NCBI GenBank assembly: GCA_003519585.1
Contig: DOWL01000167.1
Coordinates: 22,185 to 38,810, forward strand
Length of the DNA stretch: 16,626 bases
From: Nocardioides sp.
GTDB lineage: Bacteria; Actinomycetota; Actinomycetes; Propionibacteriales; Nocardioidaceae
Direction: 5' to 3'
Shown: one piece after another, positions 1 through 7,002 of the stretch
Layout: each line of letters begins with the position of its first letter
Position numbering within the stretch: the stretch's first letter is position 1
Made by a program: the position numbers and the translations under genes
The notes under the pieces: model-generated
What the model saw: only the letters and a program-made list of their open reading frames with translations
Told to the model about the DNA's origin: nothing
Databases searched by the model: none

Positions 1-198
1 GACGTCATGGCCGCGCGCTACGCCGGCCTCACCACCGTCCGCCAGCCGATGCGCGAGCTCGGCGCCCGGGCGGCCTGGCTCCTCGACGAACGGATCCAGG
101 GCCGCACCACCCCCGAGCACGAGGTCCTGCCCGCCCACCTGGTGGTCAGGCAGAGCACCACGAGAAGCAGCACAACGAGAGAAGGAACTCCCGCATGA
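1..198 (+). CDS. LacI-family transcriptional regulator, C-terminal fragment
   Basis: The reading frame is open from the window's left edge and ends in TGA at 196-198, so only the last 65 residues are seen. The segment around LTTVRQPMRELGARAAWLL, followed by a short tail with HLVVRQST, is the typical end of a LacI/GalR sugar-sensing domain (periplasmic-binding-protein fold), where the last helix and strand close the C-terminal subdomain. The helix-turn-helix and the effector pocket lie outside the window. Its stop codon overlaps the ATG of the sugar-binding lipoprotein gene (ATGA), so the regulator is probably the first gene of the sugar-utilisation operon and controls it together with itself. 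The operator must lie upstream of the window. Family assignment is fairly sure; the inducer cannot be read from this piece. Confidence 0.8.
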   Translation, partial: DVMAARYAGLTTVRQPMRELGARAAWLLDERIQGRTTPEHEVLPAHLVVRQSTTRSSTTREGTPA

Positions 199-1478
199 AG
201 ACCACTCGCAACAGTGTCGTTGCGCTCCTGTCCGTCGCCGCCCTGGCGCTGACCGGCTGCGGCCGCGACTCCGGCGGTGGCGCCGGCGCCGAGGGGCAGG
301 GCGACGCGATCGACGACGGCTTGGCCGAAGGCACGATCGAGGTCTGGGCGATGGGAACCGAGGGCGAGGCGCTGGAGGCATTCTCGAAGGCGTTCACCGA
401 GGCCAACCCCGACGCGAAGGTCGAGGTCACCGCGGTCCCCTGGGACGGCGCGCACGACAAGATCGCCAACGCGATCGCCGCGGGCGAGACCCCGGACGTC
501 AGCCTGATCGGCACCACCTGGATGGGTGAGTTCGCCGAGGCCGGCGGGATCGACCCGACGCCCGAGGGACTGGTCGACGAGGCCGACTTCTTCCCCGGTG
601 CCTGGGAGTCGACCGAGGTCGGCGGGACGTCGTACGGCGTGCCGTGGTACGTCGAGACGCGGGCGCTCTACTACCGCACCGACCTGGCCGAGCAGGCGGG
701 CTGGTCCCAGCCGCCGGCCACCTGGGACGAGCTGCGCCAGTTCGCCACCGACCTGCAGCAGAAGGCCGGCGTCGCCAACGGGATCCAGCTCCAGGCTGGC
801 CTGACCGGCGCCTGGCAGACGATGATGCCGTTCGCCTGGTCGGCCGGCGCCGAGTTGACCGACGCCGACGGCGCGGAGTACACGCTCGACTCCCCCGAGA
901 TGGTCAAGGGCCTGGAGTACTACACCAGCTTCTTCGCTGACGGCCTATCGTCGACCGACAAGCTCGACCCGGGCGAGCTCGAGAGCGGGATGGCCGACGG
1001 CTCGATCGGCTCGTTCATCTCCGGTCCGTGGCACGCCGACCTGGTCGAAGAGGCGGGCGTCAGCCCGGATCAGTACGCCATCGCTCCGCTGCCCGGCACC
1101 GACTCCGCCCCCGGCAACTCCTTCGTCGGTGGTGGCGACCTAGCCGTCTTCTCCGACGCCGACAACAAGGACGGCGCCTGGAAGTTCGTCCAGTGGCTCT
1201 CCGAACCCGAGACCCAGCAGGGCTTCTACGACGAGGTGGGCGACCTGCCCGCCGTCCAGGCCGCCTGGGACTCCGGTGACCTGGCCGACGACCCGCAGCT
1301 CCAGGTCTTCGGGCAGCAGCTCGAGAAGGCCAGCTCGCCGCCGGCCGTCCCGACCTGGGAAGAGGTCGCCAGCGCCATCGACAGCGACATCGAGAAGGCC
1401 ACCAAGGGCCAGATGAGCCCCGAGGAGGCCGTGCAGTCGATGCAGCAGCAGGCCCAGTCCATCGGCACGGGCCTCTGA
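195..1478 (+). CDS. ABC transporter sugar-binding lipoprotein (family 1 SBP)
   Basis: This 427-residue protein is the substrate-binding component of a carbohydrate ABC importer (CUT1 type). It starts with a lipoprotein signal: basic MKTTRN, a hydrophobic stretch, and the lipobox LTGC with the lipidated cysteine at residue 22, followed by a Gly/Ser-rich linker. The mature part has the SBP_bac_1 pattern: IEVWAMGTEGEALEAF early, a segment with YGVPWYVETRALYYRTDL, a second with GSFISGPW, and a conserved GGGDLAVF near the C-terminal lobe. The purine-rich AGAAGGAA just upstream serves as ribosome binding site, and the ATG overlaps the stop of the LacI-type gene. Two permease genes follow directly. 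It acts anchored to the outer face of the membrane and delivers oligosaccharide to the permeases. The ligand is unknown; the enzymes downstream suggest a beta-linked oligosaccharide. Confidence 0.93.
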   Translation: MKTTRNSVVALLSVAALALTGCGRDSGGGAGAEGQGDAIDDGLAEGTIEVWAMGTEGEALEAFSKAFTEANPDAKVEVTAVPWDGAHDKIANAIAAGETPDVSLIGTTWMGEFAEAGGIDPTPEGLVDEADFFPGAWESTEVGGTSYGVPWYVETRALYYRTDLAEQAGWSQPPATWDELRQFATDLQQKAGVANGIQLQAGLTGAWQTMMPFAWSAGAELTDADGAEYTLDSPEMVKGLEYYTSFFADGLSSTDKLDPGELESGMADGSIGSFISGPWHADLVEEAGVSPDQYAIAPLPGTDSAPGNSFVGGGDLAVFSDADNKDGAWKFVQWLSEPETQQGFYDEVGDLPAVQAAWDSGDLADDPQLQVFGQQLEKASSPPAVPTWEEVASAIDSDIEKATKGQMSPEEAVQSMQQQAQSIGTGL

Positions 1479-1480
1479 CC

Positions 1481-2449
1481 ATGGCCACCGCTACCGCCGT
1501 CGCCAAGGGCGGCACTCCGAGCCGGCCCGTCGACCCCACGCGGCGCGCGCAGGCCGTCGCCGGATGGGTGCTCGCCCTGCCGTTCGTAGTGCTGTTCCTG
1601 GCGTTCACTGCGGGGCCGGTGCTGGCGAGCCTCGGCATGAGCTTCACCGACTTCCGGCGCGCCGACATCCGGAGCCCGCTCGCGGTGCAGTTCGTCGGGC
1701 TCTCCAACTACGCCGATCTCATCCAGGACCCGCTGTTCCGCAAGGTCACGCTCAACACGCTGCTCTACCTGCTCCTCGGCGTACCCCTCACCATGGCGGC
1801 CGCACTCGCCGCAGCGGTCGGCATCAACCGCCTCAACCGGTTCAAGGGGCTGTTCCGGGTCGCGTTCTACCTGCCGGTGGTGACGAGCATCGTCGCGGTG
1901 TCGGTGGTCTGGAAGTTCCTCTACCGCCACCACGGGGGTCTGTTCAACACCGCCCTGGGCTGGGTCGGCATCGACGGACCCAACTGGCTCGACAACACCC
2001 ACCTCGCGCTGCCCTCGCTGGTGCTGATGGCGGTCTGGCGCAACTTCGGTGCGCTCATGGTGATCTTCCTGGCCGGGCTCGCGACCATCCCCCGCGAGAT
2101 CAGCGAGGCGGCCGAGGTCGACGGCGCAGGCGGGTGGTCGCGGTTCCGCTACGTCACCCTCCCGATGCTGCGGCCCACGCTGCTCTTCGGCGCGGTGATC
2201 ACCGGCATCGGCTACCTGCAATTCTTCGAGGAGGCGTTCGTGATGACCCAGGGCGGCCCGCTCGACGCGACCCGGTCGGTCACCTACTTCACCTACGACC
2301 AGTTCGGCTTCGGCAACTTCGGGTACGCCGCCGCGGCCAGCTACCTGCTCTTCCTGGCGGTCGTGCTCCTCACCTACGTCCAGTTCCGCTGGCTCGGCGA
2401 GCGCGACGACCGTCCCCGCCGGCGCACCCGTCAGGAGGTCACCTCGTGA
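1481..2449 (+). CDS. ABC sugar transporter permease (MalF/UgpA type)
   Basis: A 322-residue integral membrane protein of the binding-protein-dependent transport (BPD_transp_1) family. It has about six hydrophobic segments, the first around residues 27-50 and the last near residues 290-308. The cytoplasmic EAA loop that docks the ABC ATPase is seen as EAAEVDGAGGWSRFRYVTLP from residue 209, close to the consensus EAA-x3-G-x9-I-x-LP. The ATG lies two bases after the binding-protein stop, which implies coupled translation; no strong Shine-Dalgarno is seen. The stop overlaps the GTG of the next permease. It pairs with that permease to form the heterodimeric channel of a CUT1 importer. The ATPase is not encoded here. 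Confidence 0.93.
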   Translation: MATATAVAKGGTPSRPVDPTRRAQAVAGWVLALPFVVLFLAFTAGPVLASLGMSFTDFRRADIRSPLAVQFVGLSNYADLIQDPLFRKVTLNTLLYLLLGVPLTMAAALAAAVGINRLNRFKGLFRVAFYLPVVTSIVAVSVVWKFLYRHHGGLFNTALGWVGIDGPNWLDNTHLALPSLVLMAVWRNFGALMVIFLAGLATIPREISEAAEVDGAGGWSRFRYVTLPMLRPTLLFGAVITGIGYLQFFEEAFVMTQGGPLDATRSVTYFTYDQFGFGNFGYAAAASYLLFLAVVLLTYVQFRWLGERDDRPRRRTRQEVTS

Positions 2450-3351
2450 CCGACGTACTCCCCGCTCGCCCCACGACCGACCTCACCGCTGACGAGCCAC
2501 CGGTCACCGGCCGTCGGCCACGAGACCGTGGCGACTCGACGCGCACGCCAGCCTGGCTGTACGTCGTCCTCACCGTCGGTCTGGTCGTCGTGGTCGTGCC
2601 GTTCGTGTGGATGCTGCTCTCGTCGTTCAAGCCGGAGGCCGAGGTGCGGGCCACCCCGCCGTCGTTCTGGCCGGAGACGGTCACCCTCAGCAACTACGAC
2701 ACCCTGTTCACCCGCCTGGACTTCCCGACCTACCTCTTCAACTCGGTCGTGGTCGCCCTGGCCGTCACGGCGGGCAACATGATCTTCTGCTCGATGCTCG
2801 GCTACGCACTGGCCAAGCTCGACTTCCCGGGCAAGAAGGCGCTGTTCGCGGTCGTCCTCGGCACCCTGATGGTGCCCGGGGTCGTCACGTTCGTGCCGCT
2901 GTTCGTGATGGTCACGAAGATGCAGTTGAGCAACAGCCTGCTGGGACTGATCCTGCCGTTCCTGGCCGGACCCTTCGGCGTCTTCCTGATGCGGCAGTAC
3001 ATCCTCAGCCTCCCCGACGAACTGATCCAGGCGGCCCGCATCGACGGCGCCGGTGAGTTGCGGATCTTCTTCTCAGTGATGCTGCCGCTCTGCGGGCCGG
3101 CGCTCGCGACGCTGGGGATCCTCACCTTCCTCGCGTCGTGGAACAACTTCCTCTGGCCGCTGGTGGTCGCCCAGACCGAGGACAAGTACACCCTCCCCGT
3201 CGCCCTGGCGCTCTACTCCGTCGGGCAGAACGCCACCCAGTTCGGCCTGCTCCTGGCCGGCGCCGTGGTCGTGGTGCTGCCCGTGCTCGCGATCTTCCTG
3301 GTCCTGCAGCGTCACATCATGCAGGGCATCGCCATGACCGGCATCAAGTAA
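2446..3351 (+). CDS. ABC sugar transporter permease (MalG/UgpE type)
   Basis: A 301-residue membrane protein, the second half of the importer channel. The frame is open far upstream, but the start is set at GTG 2446 because a perfect AGGAGG (2433-2438) sits seven bases before it and the GTG overlaps the stop of the first permease (GTGA). The N-terminal ~35 residues are polar and cytoplasmic. The first membrane span follows (around WLYVVLTVGLVVVVVPFVWM, residues 36-55), then the MalG-like phrase LLSSFKPEAEV. The EAA loop reads QAARIDGAGELRIFFSVMLP from residue 195. The C-terminus ends in QRHIMQGIAMTGIK, close to the usual end of MalG-type permeases (QR-x2-V-x-GLTAGAVKG). Protein length is normal for the family. 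Confidence 0.93.
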   Translation: MTDVLPARPTTDLTADEPPVTGRRPRDRGDSTRTPAWLYVVLTVGLVVVVVPFVWMLLSSFKPEAEVRATPPSFWPETVTLSNYDTLFTRLDFPTYLFNSVVVALAVTAGNMIFCSMLGYALAKLDFPGKKALFAVVLGTLMVPGVVTFVPLFVMVTKMQLSNSLLGLILPFLAGPFGVFLMRQYILSLPDELIQAARIDGAGELRIFFSVMLPLCGPALATLGILTFLASWNNFLWPLVVAQTEDKYTLPVALALYSVGQNATQFGLLLAGAVVVVLPVLAIFLVLQRHIMQGIAMTGIK

Positions 3352-3393
3352 CGACTCGTCCATCCACCCTTCGACTCGGCGAAAGGTCCACCC

Positions 3394-5010
3394 GTGCGCC
3401 CACGCACTCTGCTTGTCACTTTGATCGCCACGGTGATCGCCACCCTGCTCGGTACGACGACGCTGGTCGTCACCACCACCACGGCGACCTCCGCACCCGC
3501 GGTCACCCCATCACCGAAGGCCAAGGCCGGCGGCACCCCGCAGCTGTTGCGCGGCTACCTCAAGGACACCTGGTCCTCCTTCGAGGCGATGGTCGACCCC
3601 GGCACCGGCCTACCGGCCGACAACATCGGCGGCGACCTCGCCCCGAGCAGTCGGAGCGGCTACACCTCCCCGACCAACATCGGTGCCTACCTGTGGGCCA
3701 CGGTCGTGGCCCGCGACACCGGCCTGATCACCGCGAAGGACGCGCACCGGCGGATGGCACAGACCATCGACACCGTCGCGGGACTCGAGCGGCACGCGCA
3801 GTCGGGCCAGTTCTTCAACTGGTACGACCCCGCCACCGGGGCGACCCTCACGACCTGGCCGGAGAACGGCAACCCGGTCTACCCGTTCGCCTCCAGCGTC
3901 GACAACGGCTGGCTGGCCACCGGTCTGCTGGTCGCCGCGCGGGCCGACCGGAAGGTCGCCGCGGCCGCCGACGCGATCCGCGAGGGCATGGACTTCGGCT
4001 TCTACTACAACGCCGCCGAGGGGGTCCGGAAGGACCCCGCCGACACCACCACCCCGGTGGGCGGCCAGATCCGCGGCGGGTTCTGGGTCGAGCCGCCTGC
4101 TGACGGGACCTGCAACACCCCCGGCAACTACCGCGGCGGCGCCGAGGTCTACTACACCTGCCACCACTACGGCGCGTTCAACACCGAGCCGCGGATGGCC
4201 TCCTACCTCGGTATCGCGGCCGGCCAGATCCCGCAGCGCCACTACTTCGGCACCGAGCGCACCTTCCCGCCGACCTGCGACTGGTCGTGGACCGAGACCA
4301 AGCCCTCCGGCGAGTGGCGGAACTACCTCGGAGTCGACGTCTTCGAGGGCACCCTCCCCTATCGCGGGATGCGCGTCGTACCGACCTGGGGCGGCAGCAT
4401 GTTCGAGGCCCTGATGGTGCCGCTGTTCGTCCCCGAGGAGACGTGGGGCAAGAGGTCGTGGGGCGTCAACCACCCGCTCTACGTCCGCGGTCAGATCGAG
4501 CACGGGCTCGACGAGGCCGGCTACGGCTACTGGGGCTTCTCGCCCTCCAACAACCCCGCCGGTGGCTACCGCGAGTACGGCGTCGACGCGCTCGGCATGG
4601 ACGGCGCCGGCTACACCTCCGACCAGGAGCGCACCGACTGGGACCAGCCCTACGACGGCTGTCCCGACCGGGCCGGCGAGCCCGCACCCACGACGTACGG
4701 CGAGGGTGTGGTGACCCCGCACGCATCGTTCCTCGCGTTGCGGTATGCGCCGCGCAAGGCGCTGGCCAACCTGGCGGCGCTGAAGCGGGACTTCGACGCC
4801 TACGGCCCGGGCGGCTTCTATGACGCGGTCGCCGTCGGTAGCGGGACGGTCTCAAAGAAGTACCTCGCCCTCGACCAGGGCATGATCATCGCCGCCCTCG
4901 GCAACGCCCTCTCCGACGACGACCTCCGTCGCTACGTCAGCCGCGGCGCCATGGAGCGCAAGCTGCGGCCGCTGATGGCCATGGAGGAGTTCGGGAGTGC
5001 CGCCCGATGA
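3394..5010 (+). CDS. secreted DUF3131/glucoamylase-like (alpha/alpha)6-barrel glycoside hydrolase
   Basis: A 538-residue protein with a GTG start, chosen because AAAGG lies six bases before it and a signal sequence follows directly. Residues about 5-35 are hydrophobic and Thr/Val-rich, ending in a possible signal peptidase site near TATSAPA, so it is secreted or membrane-tethered. The body matches the DUF3131/glycoamylase (PF10091) barrel shared by GH144 endo-beta-1,2-glucanases and the GH189 domain of cyclic beta-1,2-glucan synthases: YTSPTNIGAYLW at residues 90-101, a GQFFNWYDPATG segment, SSVDNGWLATGLL, WGGSMFEALM from residue 332, WGFSPS, and LDQGMIIAALGN from residue 493. Acidic residues in these blocks (for example E338, D494) are candidates for substrate contacts, but I cannot assign the catalytic pair. 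Its place between importer and cytoplasmic glycosidase suggests it makes the oligosaccharides that are imported. Fold is likely; substrate is open. Confidence 0.78.
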   Translation: MRPRTLLVTLIATVIATLLGTTTLVVTTTTATSAPAVTPSPKAKAGGTPQLLRGYLKDTWSSFEAMVDPGTGLPADNIGGDLAPSSRSGYTSPTNIGAYLWATVVARDTGLITAKDAHRRMAQTIDTVAGLERHAQSGQFFNWYDPATGATLTTWPENGNPVYPFASSVDNGWLATGLLVAARADRKVAAAADAIREGMDFGFYYNAAEGVRKDPADTTTPVGGQIRGGFWVEPPADGTCNTPGNYRGGAEVYYTCHHYGAFNTEPRMASYLGIAAGQIPQRHYFGTERTFPPTCDWSWTETKPSGEWRNYLGVDVFEGTLPYRGMRVVPTWGGSMFEALMVPLFVPEETWGKRSWGVNHPLYVRGQIEHGLDEAGYGYWGFSPSNNPAGGYREYGVDALGMDGAGYTSDQERTDWDQPYDGCPDRAGEPAPTTYGEGVVTPHASFLALRYAPRKALANLAALKRDFDAYGPGGFYDAVAVGSGTVSKKYLALDQGMIIAALGNALSDDDLRRYVSRGAMERKLRPLMAMEEFGSAAR

Positions 5011-6869
5011 CCACCGATGCCCGCGCCGACTGGGAGGCCAGGATCGGGACGCGCACGGAGACGCGGCCCGACGAGCAGTTCGCCGGCCACGCCCCGACGC
5101 TCGACCCGCCCACCGGCCTGCGCGCCGAGCCCGGCGGCCACCAGGTCACGCTGACCTGGGGCGCGGTCGAGGGCGCGGTCGGCTATCAGGTGTACGCCGC
5201 CGACGCGGCCGACGGCCCGTTCGCGCCAGTCGACCACGCCGGGCGAGACGTCCTGGCCGTCCCCCACCCGCCGTACGCCGACACGACCGGCAGCCCCGGG
5301 GTCGCGCGGTGGTACGCCGTGACCACGCTGTCCGACGTCCACGTCGAGGGCCCGCGCAGCGAACCGGTCCAGGCGACGCCGTTGGCCGCGCCCGGCGATC
5401 CGGTGCGCGTGCAGGTGGATGCGGCCACCCCACGGCGTCCGCTGCCACGGCCGTGGCGGCCGATGATCGGCAGTGAGCACCTCTCCCACCTGCTCTCCGA
5501 GGACACCACCGGCGGTCGCCCCATCGGGGCCGAGCTCACCGCCGCCCTGGAGGCGGCGCACACGGAGCTCGGCGTCACGCATGTGCGGGCGCACGCGATC
5601 CTCGGCGACGACCTCGGCGTCTATCGCGAGGTGGGCGGAGACCCGGTCCACGACTTCTCGGGTGTGGACCGGGTCTACGACCACCTGCGTGGCCTGGGGC
5701 TCTACCCGGTGGTCGAGCTGTCGTTCATGCCGCACGACCTGGCCTCCGACCCCGACACGACGGTCTTCGACTACCGCGCGATCGTCTCGCCACCCAAGGA
5801 CTGGGACCGCTGGCACGCGCTGATCCGCGACCTGGTTGAGCACCTGGTCGAGCGGTACGGCCGCGACGAGGTGATCGAGCACTGGTCCTTCGAGGTCTGG
5901 AACGAGGCCAACCTCGAGGTCTTCTGGTCCGGGACGCCCGAGCAGTACCTCCGGCTGTACGACGTCACCGCGGAGGCCGTGAAGTCGGTCGACGCCCGGC
6001 TGCGGGTCGGGGGCCCGTCGTCAGCGGCCGCCGGCTGGGTCGAGGAACTGCTCGCCCACGCGGACCGGACGGGCCGCCCGGTCGACTTCGTCACCACCCA
6101 CACCTACGGATCTCCGCCACTGGACTTCCGGCCCACGCTGGCCCGCTACGGCCGGAGCGACGTACCGATCTGGTGGACCGAGTGGGGGGTCACGCCGACC
6201 CACTTCAACGAGGTGAGCGACGCGGTCTTCGCCGGGACCTTCCTGCTGCGGGGCATGGCCTCGGCGATGCGCGAGGAGCGGATCGAGGCGCTGTCCTACT
6301 GGGTGGTCTCCGACCACTTCGAGGAGCTGGGCCGGCCACCCGCACTCCTGCACGGCGGCTTCGGCCTCCGCACGGTCGGCGAGCTGCGCAAGCCGCGCTG
6401 GTGGGCGCTGGCCCTGCTCGAGTCGCTCGGCCCGACTGAGGTCGAGGTCGAGCTGGCCGGTGACGGAGCCGGGTCGCTGGTCGAGGCGCTGGCCACCACC
6501 GGCCCCGACGGCGAAGTCTCGGTGCTGGCGTGGAACCTCACTCTCGACCAGACCAGGGCCGCCGGTGACCCGGAGCTCGCCCGCCGGGTCGAACTGGAGG
6601 TACGCGGCCTGACCGCCGGCGCGTCGTACCGGCTGCAGCACCACCGCGTCGATGCCGACCACTCCGACGTCGCCGCGGTCTGGGGCCGCTTGCGCGAGGA
6701 CGGCCAGGACTGGCCGACCGACGAGCAGTGGGCCGCGCTGCGCGAGGCGGACCGTCTCGACCGCCTCGAACCCGACCGCACCGTGACCGCCGACGCCTCC
6801 GGCGTGGTCACGGTGGGGTGTGACCTGCCCATGCCAGCCATGTCGCGGGTCACGCTGACGCTCGTCTGA
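5007..6869 (+). CDS. GH39-family glycoside hydrolase with N-terminal FN3-like domain, cytoplasmic
   Basis: A 620-residue retaining glycosidase of family GH39 (clan GH-A). The ATG overlaps the stop of the preceding gene (ATGA). No signal peptide is present, so it should act inside the cell on imported oligosaccharides. Residues about 33-130 look like a fibronectin type III domain (PTGLRAEPGGHQVTLTW... YQVYAA... WYAVTTL). The TIM barrel follows: HVRAHAIL near the first strands, then SFEVWNEANLEVFWSGTPEQ with the acid/base Glu300, VGGPSSA, and IWWTEWG with the nucleophile Glu392. A beta-sandwich closes the C-terminus. GH39 includes beta-xylosidases, alpha-L-iduronidases and beta-glucosidases; sequence alone does not choose between them. 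The usual WNEPN motif is WNEAN here. It is the last gene of the operon, before a strong hairpin. Confidence 0.88.
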   Translation: MTTDARADWEARIGTRTETRPDEQFAGHAPTLDPPTGLRAEPGGHQVTLTWGAVEGAVGYQVYAADAADGPFAPVDHAGRDVLAVPHPPYADTTGSPGVARWYAVTTLSDVHVEGPRSEPVQATPLAAPGDPVRVQVDAATPRRPLPRPWRPMIGSEHLSHLLSEDTTGGRPIGAELTAALEAAHTELGVTHVRAHAILGDDLGVYREVGGDPVHDFSGVDRVYDHLRGLGLYPVVELSFMPHDLASDPDTTVFDYRAIVSPPKDWDRWHALIRDLVEHLVERYGRDEVIEHWSFEVWNEANLEVFWSGTPEQYLRLYDVTAEAVKSVDARLRVGGPSSAAAGWVEELLAHADRTGRPVDFVTTHTYGSPPLDFRPTLARYGRSDVPIWWTEWGVTPTHFNEVSDAVFAGTFLLRGMASAMREERIEALSYWVVSDHFEELGRPPALLHGGFGLRTVGELRKPRWWALALLESLGPTEVEVELAGDGAGSLVEALATTGPDGEVSVLAWNLTLDQTRAAGDPELARRVELEVRGLTAGASYRLQHHRVDADHSDVAAVWGRLREDGQDWPTDEQWAALREADRLDRLEPDRTVTADASGVVTVGCDLPMPAMSRVTLTLV

Positions 6870-6927
6870 ACGACGAGCGACCCGGGCACCGGCACCCCTC
6901 ATCAGCCGGTGCCCGGGGTGGCGTCGT
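6870..6927 (+). terminator. strong hairpin at the end of the sugar operon
   Basis: A perfect 13-bp inverted repeat (6881-6893 with 6905-6917, CCCGGGCACCGGC against its complement) encloses an 11-base loop. An outer helper stem, ACGACG at 6870-6875 with CGTCGT at 6922-6927, frames it. It begins right after the GH39 stop codon. No T-run follows, as is common for actinobacterial terminators. It separates the operon from the aroF-type gene. Confidence 0.72.
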
Positions 6928-6989
6928 CACGATCTGGTCACAGCTGTCCGCACTCTGAGTTTTGCGTCTCGCCTGACGGCGTCGAAGCC

Positions 6990-6995
6990 TAGATT
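6990..6995 (+). promoter_or_regulatory. -10 hexamer TAGATT of a probably leaderless promoter
   Basis: TAGATT fits the actinobacterial TANNNT -10 consensus and ends seven bases before the ATG at 7003, so transcription should begin at or within one base of the start codon. No Shine-Dalgarno is present between hexamer and ATG (CGCCGCC). No good -35 box is seen at the expected distance. This is inferred from spacing only. Confidence 0.5.
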
Positions 6996-7002
6996 CGCCG
7001 CC

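Noticed and set aside
1226..2221. 331-residue - strand open frame opposite the first permease
   Set aside because: It has no recognisable motif, is rich in His, Arg and Glu as expected for an antisense frame in high-GC DNA, and overlaps two well-supported ABC transporter genes.
1564..2445. Upstream extension of the second permease reading frame
   Set aside because: This part overlaps the first permease in another frame and reads as Arg/Pro/His-rich noise. The GTG at 2446 has a perfect Shine-Dalgarno seven bases before it.
3352..3393. Direct repeat CGACTCG between permease and barrel enzyme genes as an operator or internal promoter
   Set aside because: Two 7-base copies in 42 bases of GC-rich sequence are weak evidence, and there is no -10 hexamer or palindrome with them.
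3610..4722. 370-residue - strand open frame opposite the secreted barrel enzyme
   Set aside because: Its composition is repetitive (Val, Gly, Ala, Arg, Asp) with no domain, and the + strand frame has clear family motifs and a signal peptide.
6962..6967. TTGCGT as -35 box for the aroF promoter
   Set aside because: The spacing to TAGATT is 22 bases, too long for a normal -35/-10 pair; the hexamer alone was kept.
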